A stretch of DNA of 64,000 nt from Symsagittifera roscoffensis (GCF_963678635.1 NC_087066.1:51333581-51397580); one strand, 5' to 3'. Shown: positions 12,515 through 24,796, counted from the stretch's first letter. The notes: generated by a model from the letters alone, not told the origin. Made by a program: numbers and translations.

Positions 12515-13274
12515 AGACAATTTCTAAAAATCGTAGAAAAAAAGTTTGCTCCAGGTTCTGAGGCTACGTGAACCAATTAAAACAGTCTGACAATTAAAAA
12601 AACTAGATTTTTTTTTCGGAAAAAAATGTTTGTCATACAATTTCCATAAATGAAAATTGTATGATAAGCGTTTTTCCATAAAAATCAAAATTTTTTTCAA
12701 AAAATTTAGAAAACCGTTTGTAATCAAGTTTTAATTCGTAAGTGCATTTTTCGACGAGAGCACTTTCGAAAAAAAATTAATTTGGAGCTAAGAAAAATGC
12801 TTATCATACAATTTCCATATATGATAATTGTATGACGAGCATTTTTTTCCGAGAGTCTTTCAACATATAAGAAATGCTTACGAAACGTTTTTCATTTAAT
12901 TTGAAAGAGTTTAAAATGTGTTTCATTTGTTGAGAGTGTTTGAATCCTTATAACAGTACTTCTAACTTTACTTCGAGAATAAAAATTTGAGATTGGTTTT
13001 GTAAAAAACTTTGTTGGTTTTTCATTTTTTTGAATGGAACCGTTGTCGATAAAATCAAATTCACTAACGTTTTACCTGCTGGTATAGTTCACTTTTCACA
13101 CAACGCACAACAAACAAGTCACAACCGCACAACAGACGACTCACAGACAACGCACAAAAAAAATCTTTTTTAGGTTGCTGAAGGTCGCGACTTTTTTTGA
13201 GGTCGTGCAAAGTGATCCGAAATTTTTCGGTTGTGGAAAGACTCTACTTTTCTTTTTTCGCGACAATTTTTTTT
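12515..13274. other. Non-coding stretch with family E palindromes
   Basis: No gene is recognised. Two hairpin-forming motifs of the type CATACAATTTCCAT...AAATTGTATG lie at 12634-12663 and 12805-12834. They match the motif that recurs in family E elements farther along. Confidence 0.6.
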
Positions 13275-16200
13275 AATTGCGTACTCACTACAATATAACA
13301 AAAATTTCAGATCGCATTGATACTTTATCGAAGTTTACCGATGTATTTAATCTCAAATTAGTTTAAGAAATCAGAATTATTTTTAAGCTTTAATTACAAC
13401 ACGTAATAATGTTTCTTGTACCCTATTTTCTCAACAGTTTGCTGTATCAATGCTAAAAAAGTATAGAAAAGTAGCCTAGATTGCAATTAAAACTATTTAG
13501 AACAAGGAAAACTAAAGAAAAAACGAATCATACTTTTTTCATGGTTATTGCCTAAGCTCATAAAAGTTAACATTTTCATTTCCCTACACAAAGTGGTAGA
13601 AGAATATTTTTCTGAATTTGTAAGATTTGCTCTAAAACATACATTGATATTCACGTTTATGTTTGGTGTATATACCTGCAAGATATTTGGTTTACGGCTG
13701 AAAACTTTTGCTGTATCAATATCGTCGTCGTTGATCAATTATACAAAAAAATGTTATAATTTTTTTTCAGGATTGTACAACGCGTTTTAGAATGCACTAT
13801 AAATTGTTTGATTAGACGTGTGCTTTTCGCAACGATTTCTTTTAGTTTGGGTTTTACCGATTAGCTGATTGTTCACTTGATGTATCAATTGAGGTTTTAC
13901 TCCTACTTGTTCAAATTATGTTTTGTTTTCGCTGATACCTTTTTTTATTTGTACACTGATTCAGATCACACACCATTGAATGTTTTCTTCTTGCTTGGCT
14001 TCTCTTTAAAAAAGCTTAGTTTGTATCTCAAGCCTTAGTTGACTTGCTTTGTGTTTTCATCATCACAGTACAGTGTTATTACGATACTTAAAAAAATTCC
14101 AATGAATTTGGTTATCTGTTTTTGCTATGTTTCAGTGAAATTTTGCTGTTTAAAGTTCAATGAAGTTGATTTCTTTGATCAATTGCGTACTCCCTACTAA
14201 CAACGTTTTCAAATCGCATTATTACTGTTTTTCAAAGTTGACTGATGCATTTAATCTCAAATGAGTTTAAGAAATCAGAACTTTTTCTAGGTCTTAACTA
14301 CAACAAGTTATAATGTTTGTTGTACCCTGTTTTCTCTACAGTTTGCAGTACCAATGCTAAAAAAGTGTAGAAAAATAGCCTAGATTGCAATTAAAACTAT
14401 TTGGAACAAAGAAAACAAAAGAAACAACAAAACATAATTTTTTCATGGTTATTCCCTAAGCTCATAAAAGTTAACATTTTCAATTCCCTACACAAAATGC
14501 TAGAAGAAAATTTTTCTAAATTTGTAAGATTAGCTTTAAAATATAACTTGATATTCATTCGTGTGTTTGGTGTATATACCAGCGAGATAACTGGCTTACG
14601 GCTGAAAATATTTACTGTATCAATATCGTCATCGTTGACCAATAATAAAAAAAAAATTTTTTCAGGATTGTACAGCGCGGTTTAGAATGCACTATGAACT
14701 ATTTGATGAGACGTGTGCTTTGCGCAATGAATTCTGTTAGTTTTGGTTTTACCGATTAGCTCTTTGTTTAAAATATTTACTGTATCAATATCGTCATCGT
14801 TGACCAATAATAAAAAAAAATTTTTTTCAGGATTGTACAGCGCGGTTTAGAATGCACTATGAACTATTTGATGAGACGTGTGCTTTGCGCAATGAATTCT
14901 GTTAGTTTTGGTTTTACCGATTAGCTCTTTGTTTAATTGATTTATTAATCGATGTTTTACTCCTTTTTGTTCAAATTGTGTTTTGTTTTCTCTGATACCT
15001 TTTTTATTTGTAAACTGATTCAGATCACACATCATTGAAAAATTTCTTATTGCTTGGCTTCTCTTGAAAAATGCGTAGATTATATCTCAATACTTAGTTT
15101 AGATGTTGTGGGTTTTTATCATCTCAGTACAGTGTTGTTACGACATGAAAAAATATTTCAAGTGGATTTGATTATCTGTTTTTGTTACGTTTCATAGATA
15201 TTTTGCCGTTTAAAACTCAATGAACATTAATTATTTGGATAATTGCGTACTCACTACAACCTAACAACGTTTTCAGATTGCATTGATACTGTTTTTCGAA
15301 GTTTACTGATGCATTTAATCTCAAACTAGTTTAAAAAGTCAGAACTTTTCAAGTTTAAACTACAACACGTTGTAGTCATTCTTTTACCCTATTTTGTCTA
15401 CAATTTGCAATATCAAGGCTTAAACAGAGTAAAAAAGTAGCCCAATAATGCAATTGAAATTATTTGGATCAAAGAAAACCAAAAAACAAATCATAAAGCA
15501 TACTTTTTTCCTTGGTTATTTCTTAAGCTCATAAAAGTTAAAGTTTTCAATTCCCTACCCAAAAAGCTAATTGTCAATTTTTCTAAACTTCTAAGATTAG
15601 TACTAAAAAAATAATGATTTTCAAGGTTGTTTTTGATGTTTATGCTTGCAAGATATCTGGTTTGAGGCTGAAAATGTTAAGTGTATCAGAATCGTCGTCG
15701 TTGACAAGTTAAAATTTTCCTTTTCAGGTTAGAACAACGCGGTTTAGAATACCCTATGATAGTTTGAAAAACCGTGCTCTGTCCGAGTTCTTTTAGCTTC
15801 AGATCATAACGCATAAACTATAGTTTGTTTCATATATCAAATCCGGAAGAGATTTTCGATAAAAATTAAATTTCAAACGTTTTAGTGCATCGTCTGGGTT
15901 TTTACAATAAACAAATCTAAAGGACACTAAGACATCAATTTACAAATGTTACTTAGAATAATCACATATTTCTTTTGGATCTAAACCATTGTGTTAAAAA
16001 TTTAGCCAATCACAGTTGACCTTCTGAATTACTTTTTGAATTAAAATTCTTTTAACCTCTAAAATTAATTAAAAGCTTTCAAATTAGTTTGTCTGGAAGT
16101 TTCTGACATTTCGGGACTAAAAAAAATAAAATTTCTGGACATTTCTGGACATAAATTTAGGTGTACACTCCCTGCTCCTAATTTCATCGCTTGTGTTCAA

Positions 16201-17250
16201 GCGCGGATTCTTTTTCTTGATATGTATTGCATCTAGTGTTAAAAATTTTGTTTGGTTGTTCGACCTATCTATATTTTCCCAAGTAATAGCTGTGCTATTT
16301 CCATCAAGACTGCATTGCCGATGAGTCTGCTTTCATACGTTCCTCAAATCTAGTACTACATAAACCACTCTTGACTTTAGGTCATTTGAAATTGTTTACT
16401 TCAGCAATAGTAAATAAGATTCTAATTTTTCTTGAGGTGAAAACCACTTGAACGTTGTTTAAACTTCGTAGCCTGCTTGCAAAATGATTTTGTTTTACTT
16501 TTGTTTGTGCACAAGTTGTTACGTTTTTGCGGACACCTATTTTTTTGTTCTTGTTCAGAGCGTTTCTGCCGTTCGAACTTAAATGTCGATTACTTACATT
16601 AGTTTTTTTTGCGTACCGACGACGACATCAAAAATTGTAAGAGAACTTTGATATAATTTTTATAAGTTGCTTGCGGCGCTTCAAATTAAGATTAAAATTT
16701 TTTTTCAAGTTTGAACTGTAATTCAATAGAATGCTTCTTGCATTTTACTTTTCACTAGAAATAGCATGATTGTTGATGTAAAAAAGGATAGAAATTCCTT
16801 ATTAGATCAACACTAGAGCTAGTTTGAAGGTTTAAAAACAGGAAAAACTTTTTTTCTTATCATGATTTTCGCTCATAAAAGTTACATTTTCCGATTGCCT
16901 GCCCGAAAGGTTTTTTTTCTGAATTGTAACTGTAGGGCTAATCCCGTTTTCATTTGGCGCCGTTTTTTCAAAATTATACCTTCAAGATACCTGTCTTAAG
17001 GTTAACAAACTGTTTGCTGTATCTAATTTGGCCGTCGTTGACGAGTTAAAAAAAATTGTAAAAGATTTCTCTCAGATACCACAAAGCAGATTAGAAATTT
17101 TTGGTGAATTGATGTAGAACGATTTTTTTCTTCAAAATTTTAGCAATTACATAGAATTGTTGCCTTTTAATGTATCGTACCTGGCTTAACTCTTTTTAGT
17201 TCAAAAGATATTGTTTTCTTGTATTGGTCCAATTTTTTTGCATAACCTTG
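13275..17250. repeat. Tandem array of ~0.9-1.06-kb units
   Basis: The anchor AATTGCGTACTC occurs at 13275, 14181 and 15241, and the following 600 to 700 bp align unit to unit. A fourth, strongly diverged unit can be followed from about 16.6 to 17.2 kb through the shared GCTCATAAAAGTTA block. Each unit contains a block ending TTTTTTCAGGATTGTACA(A/G)CGCG, which resembles a splice acceptor followed by a conserved stretch. Short frames occur on both strands in units 1 and 2. No protein family is recognised. A decayed tandem gene or non-coding RNA array is possible, as is a plain satellite-like duplication. Confidence 0.75.
14604..14935. repeat. 166-bp tandem duplication inside unit 2
   Basis: The segment running from AAAATATTTACTGTATCAAT to GATTAGCTCTTTGTTT is present twice, at 14604-14769 and 14770-14935. 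It includes the acceptor-like TTTTTTCAGGATTG block and accounts for the extra length of unit 2. Confidence 0.9.
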
Positions 17251-17881
17251 TAAAAAAGGCAGTTTTAAAGTCATATGATTCAAGTCATTTTTTTGAAAAA
17301 CTAAATGAACTTGTTTTTTTTTCAAATACTACATTTTTGTTTCCTATCACAGGGCGTAGTTAAACATTTATTTTAATATATTGACTATGTCTACGTTTTT
17401 TCTATTGAAAGGTTTTCAACTTAACACTCGGAAATGTTTTTATCGTCGTTATTTCAACGCAGGACCTTGCTTTCCTGGATTTGTTTAGCTAATCGTTTTC
17501 TATATTTAATTTTCTTCATGTTTACAGATAATTTGGTTATCAAAATATCCGACCTCATTCTTCATTTGTGACTCAAATTAATCATTGTTTATTCTCCTGA
17601 CATATTAACAGTTTATAACCTCTGCAGTCACCAAAAGAAATTCAGTTGACTCTTATTAATCAAATGAGAATTCCCTTTCCTTTCAAAAGTCAAAAAATTA
17701 ATCGACCTAACTTGATTTGAATTTCATCTTCAATATCAAACCCTTTCAAATAAATATTAGAGTAAGAAGTGAGAATGCTCTTTGCAAAAGACTTCCGCCA
17801 AGAAAACAGCCATTAAAGGTCAGCAGAGTAATTTGCTCTGATGCGATGATGTCATGAAGTGGGTAACATCCTTCCCTGTGA

Positions 17882-18028
17882 ATGCTTCTGATTTATAGCG
17901 CAGGGGGCCACGACCCAACGGATGACTATTCCCTACGGGTTGACTACTTCATAGAGTTTCTCAGAACCATTCGCGATACAATGATATTGGATCTTTTTTA
18001 CTGCTTTAATGTGATACCACCAGCATGA
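17882..18028 (+). CDS. Small exon-like ORF (48 aa), unknown
   Basis: This frame opens at an ATG directly after an in-frame TGA and runs 48 residues, starting MLLIYSAGGHDPTDDYSLRV and continuing with an amphipathic stretch (DYFIEFLRTIRDTMILDLFY) to TGA. Its composition is markedly protein-like for this AT-rich region. A GT at 18011 after the FYCFN codons could be a splice donor, and a CAG at 17901-17903 could be an acceptor, so it may be an internal exon of a gene that also uses the exons at 18.2-18.4 kb. The phases do not join simply, so I keep them separate. No family is recognised. Confidence 0.35.
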   Translation: MLLIYSAGGHDPTDDYSLRVDYFIEFLRTIRDTMILDLFYCFNVIPPA

Positions 18029-18168
18029 CATGCAATTGTTTACATGAAGAAAAAGGAGGGTTTAGAATTTTGAAATAATAATCACCACCATAAAATATGT
18101 GTTTAGTCTTACTCGGTTTCGTGATCTTTTTTCGTCGTTTTGAAGGTACCATTGACATATCATCTAAG

Positions 18169-18396
18169 ATCTACTGAATGAATTGAGCGACAAAGAGAAG
18201 CGCCAAGATGACCAAATTTACGGTCTGAAAATTAGTCATCTTTGCACTTCCCCTTATCGCTTCATTTATTCAGGTGACCTCAGATGCGAATCCTATGGTA
18301 CATTTATGATGATGAAATTATCAACAGTTTGGAAGGTATGTATGACCCATTTTTCTACGTCACTAGAATGAGAGCATCACTAGGTTGAAGGTGTAA
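18169..18396 (+). CDS. Candidate three-exon 3' gene fragment, unknown
   Basis: The possible exons are 18169-18222, 18274-18335 and 18367-18396. The introns are GT-AG, 51 and 31 nt long, and the phases agree across both joints. The joined frame runs DLLNELSDKEKRQDDQIYG, then DLRCESYGTFMMMKLSTVWK, then NESITRLKV and a TAA stop. The first exon would begin after the AG of a CTAAG. The predicted peptide is charged and not of low complexity. I do not recognise the family. Together with 17882-18028 it may be the remains of a small gene. Confidence 0.35.
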
Positions 18397-19740
18397 ATGA
18401 CGTCAGGTAAACATCAATGAAAGGTAAAACGTTTTCGTCTTTATGTCACCAACAGTACATTGGAACCGCAGATATTATAAAGTGATTGAATTAATCGAGA
18501 CGCATTGGAAATTGCGGGAAACCTAAAATCATGTCTTAGACCCAGTTTTTTAAATAGCTTTTCTCCAGTTTCAAGGAAATGTTGTTGGTTTTTGAATTGC
18601 AAATCGCTCTCATGGATTGGAGTTTTTCCTCGAATCATGACTTTTGTAGTTACAACCAGAAGTAATGCATTTTTACAGACGCAATGCTTGTGTTATAGTA
18701 TGAACTATCTTTTTTCCAACCTAAGTCGCAATTATTGTTGCGACGCAAAAATTATTGCGACAAAATGTGTTCATTTTTATCAATAACCAGCTATTTAGTA
18801 CAGCCAAGGCTAAGGATATTATCACAGACTATTACATTTATAATTGTACAATTGTAATTCTTTTGGATCACAGACTAGCAACAAATTGTGTTCATTTTTT
18901 ATGAATAACCAGCTATTAAGTACAGCCAATGCTATGGATATTATCACAGACTATTACATTTATAATTGTACAATTGTAATTCTTTCGTAATCACAGACTA
19001 TTAAATTTATAATTGTACAATTGTAATTCTTTTATATTACATATAGCACTTAAGCTTCAAGGTATCATGGATCTGTAACGTAGACGTAGGAATGGAGACA
19101 CACCACAAATTTAGAGGGTTCGAAACTGGGCAGGGTCGGAAGTTTTAATGAACTTTTTTGTATACTAGTTAAAATGCGTCCGCTCTATAAATTGAGGCAT
19201 CTTAGTTGGGGGTGATGAGAAGAGAAAATCATACAAGTAAGCTAAGTTAGTTTATTTGGTTAGCGTACTTTAAAGTAATGAAAGCTTCCTAGGATTTGTT
19301 GATTATAAACAAAGGTTATTAATAGTAGAATAAGAAAATAAAATGAAAAAAAATTTGGAAAAAAAGTTCTAAAATTTTTTTGAGTTTTTTAAATTTTTAA
19401 TTGCTGAAACCCTAGCTGAAATCTGAAATTTTGGTTTGTTATAAGTTTTAAGGATGCCTTTGTTATGATTAGCAAAAAAAGCATATGCCTTTTGAGGTTA
19501 TCGCTGGCTCAAAACCTTTTTTTTTATTTTACGATTTTTTTTTGCCCCTGGAGCGTGTGGAACTATGCGAGGTTTTGTGGTTAGTATGGTCTTCTACATT
19601 GTGTATAGTACATAATGTCATCAGGGTTTTTCTTAATTGTGACGGGAAGTGTAATTAACTTCTAGTTAAATTTGGAATAACTGGTTTGATATTCGCTTTT
19701 TGTTTGTTCAGAATAATTACGAATTTTAACCAATTTGGAA
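18397..19740. other. Non-coding stretch
   Basis: No gene is recognised. Frames around 18.5-18.8 kb lack motifs. The tandem repeats at 18764-19032 are listed separately. The rest is AT-rich. Confidence 0.5.
18764..19032. repeat. ~122-bp tandem repeat with AATTGTACAATT palindrome
   Basis: Two units of about 122 bp share ATAACCAGCTATT and GTACAGCCAA, the block ATTATCACAGACTATTA, and the palindrome AATTGTACAATT. A third, truncated unit (ATCACAGACTATTA onward) follows at about 18990-19032. Confidence 0.85.
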
Positions 19741-19975
19741 CGATTTCTAAGACGGATTAAAACTCCGCTTACGCGTCAATAGCGCGAAATATATCGCGCG
19801 TAAATTGTCCCAAATTGGCCAAAATGGTAATCGTTAAACCCTCATGACTTTACAAAAATTGATCACAGGTGAAATATTTTTTCAAATTTAAGCTAAGGAT
19901 AACAATACCTTTTGAATGATATAAAAATGGCTAGTTAAAAATTTCGAAATTTGTCAGTTAAAATTAGGTGCTAGT
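19741..19975 (-). mobile_element. Family A fragment, inverted
   Basis: This is the reverse complement of the middle of family A. It includes the CGCGAAATATATCGCG palindrome, CTAAGACGGATTAA and the ATCACAGGTGAAATAT block. Neither terminal hairpin is present. Confidence 0.75.
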
Positions 19976-20206
19976 ATGAGAACTAAGTCCTGATTTTATC
20001 TTTGAAAAACATAGCTGAGATATGTGCCAATGACAAAAATTTTGATTGATATGACGTGCATGCCATCAGTCAACCCTTAAAAAAGTTTAGACTAAAACTG
20101 ATATGATTTGTTGTCCTAAGTTCTTTGTCCTTTTCATTCCTGCTTTGCATTGGAAAATAAATGTGCATGAAATGCGTATTCATCAATCAATTCGTGGAGT
20201 TTACTA

Positions 20207-20747
20207 GGGCTCATAATTGTTTCTCAAAAGTGAACAGAGAGAACAGGGGTGGATTTAGGTATACCCCACGGTAGAAAAAACTTAATTTTTGAGCAGTTAC
20301 AAACAGTATAATCCAAACGATTCGGGGCGGATTTAGGGAGGGGCGGACGCCCTCCTCTCAGAGATTTGACCCCTTGCCGACCCAAAGGGTTCCTCCTTTG
20401 TACTATTTCGATATATTCATTTTTTGGTGACCGACTCTGAAAACCTTCTAAGGGCGCCTCTGGCGCCAATATATAGTAATTTTGAGATGGGAGCGCGCAA
20501 AAAACGTAATTTTTTGGTAAGCATTGTCCAAAACGTGTGTAAAAACGCCACTTTTGGCCAGTTTTTTTTCAAAGTTTTGACTGCAGCGCAGAAAAATTAG
20601 CCAAAACAGGGTGTTTTTAGTGCTTTGGAAGAGCTCGGGTAAACAATTTGCTCGTCCTAAAAAAAGGTCGACAAAAATTTTGAGTTTTTTGAAACTCCTC
20701 CTCCACGAGAAAATACTAGATCCAACCCTGAGAGAGAATGATTGTTT
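20207..20747 (+). mobile_element. Family B element, copy 1
   Basis: The core is 20323-20730. It begins CGGGGCGGATTTAG and ends CTAGATCCAACCCTG; the best copies show these ends as the inverted pair CAGGGGCGGATTTAG / CTAGATCTGCCCCTG. A G-rich stretch and a CTCC-rich stretch follow the left end, and GGCGCC and GAGCTC palindromes lie inside. A leader starting CTCATAATTGTTTCTCA precedes the core in three of the copies. No protein is encoded, so it is a non-autonomous DNA-transposon-like element. Confidence 0.65.
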
Positions 20748-20799
20748 TTAAATGACTGCCATTTCATATGACAGTTGCAGGAGTCGTTAATGATAATTA

Positions 20800-21282
20800 T
20801 TGTTCCGACTTTCGATACGAAAGTAACGGAAAATTTGTGCTCGGGGTGGAGTTTTTTTTTCTTCGGACAAATTCCGTTTATTTACTTGACAATATTTGAA
20901 GGAATTTTTTAATATCGTTCGAAAAGTAGTGTTGTCTTGAGCTCAAATTTGAAAAGATATTTCACCTGTGATCAGTTGGGACAATTAACGCGTGATATAT
21001 TTCGCGCTGTTAACGCGTAAGCGGAGAGTTAATCCGTCTTAGAAATTTTTCCAAATTGGTGAAAGAAGCTTATTTGTCAAAGTTGATTTGTTACAAGGAG
21101 CAAAATATTTATTTTGTTCTTTTTCTGGCGTGTGGGGGGATGATTTTCTTTACAAAAATTCAAATTTCAGAAAAAAATATTTTCCTTTTGTCTGATTTCA
21201 TTTAATTTTTTAAGGTTAATACAGCTCCATAAACCTTAAAAGGCATTTGGAACAATCAGGGCTCTGCCCTGCTACGAGCAGT
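20800..21282 (+). mobile_element. Family A element, copy 2
   Basis: It runs from TTGTTCCGACTTTCGATACG, with the complete 5' hairpin, through the CGCGTGATATATTTCGCG block to the 3' hairpin CAGGGC/GCCCTG and CTACGAGCAGT. It lies about 50 bp after a family B copy, as do two other copies, so the pair was duplicated together. Confidence 0.7.
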
Positions 21283-21317
21283 ATTGTTCTCCTTTATTTT
21301 TATCGCTCTTTATTTTT

Positions 21318-21517
21318 GCCGGATATTGTCCCCCAGATATACAGGTTTCTTAGAGAAATTTTTTTGAATTAACGCCCTGCTCAGTATTGTCCTCTTAGGA
21401 TCAGATTAGGACCTTGCTGCTATCTGAAGAGTTGAGAAGATTTCCTGCAGAAAAATAAGAATGTGAGGCTGCAACTTCTAAAAAAAAAATTTCTCAGGTT
21501 TTCTTCTCTGTTCGTAG
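21318..21517 (+). repeat. Module D, copy 1
   Basis: This block of about 200 bp starts GCCGGATATTGTCCCCCAGA and ends TCTGTTCGTAG. It is repeated at 24347 and 27281. No element ends or coding content are recognised. Confidence 0.8.
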
Positions 21518-22935
21518 CATAGGAGGCAAACTTGATTTTCAGATCGAAGTTATTAAAAAGATAGAGTAAAAGATGGTTATTTTTTGAGTAAATGATGGTT
21601 ACGCGACGCTTAACATACTGTTAATTAATCGAAAAACAACCACATTTGTAGTTTTTAGCCCTGATCTTATTAAATACACAAACATGCCTTTAAATTGAAT
21701 TAACTCAGAAATGAGAGACTTTCTTGAATCTGGTTCATTTACAGTTTAACGAATTAACTTTCAATCTTAAGTTAATTGCTTCTAATGACCTTCTTGTATC
21801 AATTCAAACTTCAGCTCTAAGCTTCATGAAAAACTATCTAAAGGCGAATCATCAACCAATTTTTCCTAAACTCAATTAGCTGATGTATCTCAATCAGTTT
21901 AAATAATGTCTAACGAAGCATCGGTGCTATATCACTGGTCCCACTCTTTAATTGACCAATTTTAATATCAATTTGGAAACACTTTGTCTTAAAATAAAAG
22001 GCAATGATATGCGAATGCTCTGTCCAGTTAACCGACTATTGATAAAATTAGATCACAAACCATATGTAACCTGAAATAAGAAGAAGACTGCCCGTATCAG
22101 GCAATTGTTACGACTGCCTCCAGTGTTGATCAAAAATTTAAGTCATATAACTTTCAAATATAGAAAAATTCTAGTCATACGCTTTTCATGCAATTGCATT
22201 AGAACAGAAAATTGCATGAAAAGTCTGTGATTCATGATTTTTCATACATGCAAATTGTATGACTAGCCTTTTTCCCATAAACCAAAACCAAGCATTTCTT
22301 TAAAATTTTATTTCTCAATATGTGCGGGATGTGTTCAATGTGAACTCAAATACCAAAAATCATGATTTACTCCAAACTAGAGTCACCAGAGGTTTGATCA
22401 ACTTGCATTTTCAATGCATTGGAATTCCTGAGTTTTGTAAGAGTTTTTTAAAACAAATCAAATATTGAAAGCATCAAACTTTTAAATTTTTCATCAAAGC
22501 TTTAACAGCATCAAACTTCTAAAGCAAAGTTGTTCCAAGACAATTTTTTTTAAAATTTGAATTTTTAAGAAATCAGGCATTGATTAAGGCATATATAAAC
22601 ATTCCATACAAAAAAAAAAAAAAAATTTTAGCCTTTTTGAAAAATTTATTCCAGAGAAACGGAAAAAAAACAATTTTTATATATACTGTACTACGTTCTG
22701 CGCACAAAAAATTAACTTACAAAATTCACTTTGAGAAAAAAAATACAAAAAAATTTTGAGGCTATTTCAAATTTACTTGGGAAATTTTTTCCTGTTGCCA
22801 ACAAACAAATGCGAGCCATACAATTTGCACTTGGGGAAATTGTATGATTCGCTTTTTATTCTAACTTTTTATTTTTTATTTCGTATGATACACCAACTTT
22901 TATGCCAAACACAAATTTAGCGAAAAGTATGAAAA
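21518..22935 (+). repeat. Module U, copy 1 (empty site for the foldback element)
   Basis: This long block, starting CATAGGAGGCAAACTTG, is repeated at about 27755-28930. At about 21551-21558 it carries ATTAAAAA where the second copy has a 391-bp insertion, so this copy keeps the pre-insertion state. It includes family E-type palindromes near 22.2 and 22.83 kb. No gene is seen. Confidence 0.8.
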
Positions 22936-22937
22936 TT

Positions 22938-23466
22938 GTAAGGCTCATAATTGTTTCTCAGAAGTGAACAGAAGTGGATTTAAGGATACCCCACGGAAGA
23001 AAAAACTTTTTGAGCAGTTACAAACAGTACTATCCAAAAGAATCTGGGGCGAATTTAGGGGGGGGGGGGCGGACGCCCTCCTCTCTGGGATTTGACCCCT
23101 TTCCGACCCAAAGGGTCCCTCCTTTGCACTATTTTAAGATATTAATTTTTTGGTGACGGGCTCTAAAAACATTCCAAGGCGCCTTTGGCGCCAATATATA
23201 CTAGTTTTGAGGTGAGAGCGCGCCAAAATAACGTGATTTTTTGGTAAGCATTTTCCAAAACGTGTGTAAAAACGCCACTTTTGGCCCGTTTTTTTTTCAA
23301 GTTTTGACTGCAGCGCAGAGAAATTAGCCAAAACAGGGTGTTTTTAGTGCTTTGGAAGAGCTCGGGAAAACAATTTGCTCGACCTGAAAAAAAGGTCGAC
23401 AAAAATTTTGAGTTTTTTGAAACTCCTCCTCCACGAGAAAATACTAGATCCAACCCTGAGAGAGAA
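22938..23466 (+). mobile_element. Family B element, copy 2
   Basis: Same leader and core as copy 1, with the core at about 23045-23459. An uninterrupted G run lies next to the left end. Long frames read through it on the minus strand, but they follow the repeat and match the next copy only because the DNA does. Confidence 0.65.
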
Positions 23467-23527
23467 TGATTGTTTTTAAATGACTGCCATTTCATATGAC
23501 AGTTGCAGGAGTCGTTAATGATAATTA

Positions 23528-23917
23528 TTGTTCCGACTTTCGATACGAAAGTAACGGAAAATTTGTGCTCGGGTGGGTTTTTTTTTCTTCGGACAAATTC
23601 CTTTTTTTTAACTGACCATATTTGAAGGAATTTTTTAAAATCATTCGAAAGGTAGTGTTGTCCTGAGCTCAAATTTGAAAAGATATTCCGCATGTTTGTC
23701 AAAGTTGATTTGTCAAAGTTGATTTGTTACAAGGAGCAAAATCTCTATTTTGTTCTTTTTCTGGCGTGTGGGAGAATGATTTTCTTTACAAAAGTTCAAA
23801 TTTCAGAAAAAAATATTTTGCTTTTGTCTGATTTCATTTAATTTTTAAGGTTAATACAGCTCCATAAACATTAAAAGGCATTTGGAACAATCAGGGCTCT
23901 GCCCTGCTACGAGCAGT
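23528..23917 (+). mobile_element. Family A element, copy 3, internally deleted
   Basis: The 5' hairpin and the 3' hairpin with CTACGAGCAGT are present. The central CGCG-palindrome block is missing, and the joint repeats TCAAAGTTGATTTGT twice. Confidence 0.7.
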
Positions 23918-24346
23918 ATTGTTCTCCTTTATTTTTATCGCTCTTAACTGAAAGAAGACTAAAGAAACTTCATACAAAATTTTCCCCCACGACGTACCCC
24001 CCCCCCCCCCCAACCACGACGTACTCCCCCCCCCCCCCCACAGGTATAGGTAACTGTAGTATGGATAAGAGTGGGGGCGGGGAAGTTGGTGTGGGATCCA
24101 TAGGTAACTTTTTGTTGTTTTTCATAAACTCGGTTGAAAACAGGAAAAAATGAAAATAAGCGAGATAACAAAATAACTAACATAAGTTTAACAAAATTCT
24201 GAAAAACAATTGGTTGACCTCAGGCGTCGGTCTGGTGACTGTGTTCATCGACCCTATGTGAGACACTCTGAGCAGACTGCGGGTGACGTCATCGGGAACT
24301 GGACTGCGATTGGCTGACATAACAGTGAAGTGTATCAACGAAGTTC
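23918..24346 (+). repeat. Module C, copy 1, with paired C tracts
   Basis: Two long C runs are separated by AACCACGACGTACT. A G-rich stretch (GTGGGGGCGGGG) follows, then a conserved tail ending AACGAAGTTC. The tail includes GTGACGTCATC, a palindromic CRE-like TGACGTCA. The block is repeated at 26877-27280. No coding function is credible in the C-tract frames. Confidence 0.8.
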
Positions 24347-24547
24347 GCCGGATATTGTCCCCCAGATATCCAGGTTTTTTAGAAATTGTTTTTTGAATTA
24401 ACGCCCTCCTCAGTATTGTCCCCTTAGGATCATATTAGGACCTTGCTGCTATCTGAAGAGTTGAGAAGATTTCCTGCAGAAAAATAAGAAACTGAGGCTG
24501 CAACTTCTAAGAAATTTTTTTTCTCAGGTTTACTTCTCTGTTCGTAG
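24347..24547 (+). repeat. Module D, copy 2
   Basis: Near-identical to 21318-21517 and 27281-27482, from GCCGGATATTG to TTCGTAG. Confidence 0.85.
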
Positions 24548-24796
24548 ACTACACGGCTTATTAGATCTGCTTATTAGATCTGCTTTTTTCCCGAAAACTG
24601 TTTTTCATACAATTCCGTAAATGACAAATTTTTAGTCGTACAATTTCCATTTATGGCAAATTTTTAGTCATACAATTTCCATATATGAAAAAATGGTTAT
24701 CCTAGAGTTTTCATACAATTTTCTGTACGTATGGCATTGTATGGAAGTTTTTCATAAATGGAAATTGTATGATTAGAATGTTTGGTCAACCCGGGA
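24548..24796 (+). mobile_element. Family E element fragment, copy 1
   Basis: It contains several copies of the hairpin word CATACAATTTCCAT and its reverse complement, and ends GGTCAACCCGGGA. That end is the reverse complement of the CCCGGGTTGACC end seen at 11519, 12428 and 32554. A short TTATTAGATCTGC duplication marks the left side. Confidence 0.65.

Noticed and set aside
24001-24050. Gly/Val-Arg-rich frames across C tracts
   Set aside because: Homopolymer C runs of unstable length give these frames. The second copy of the module does not preserve them.
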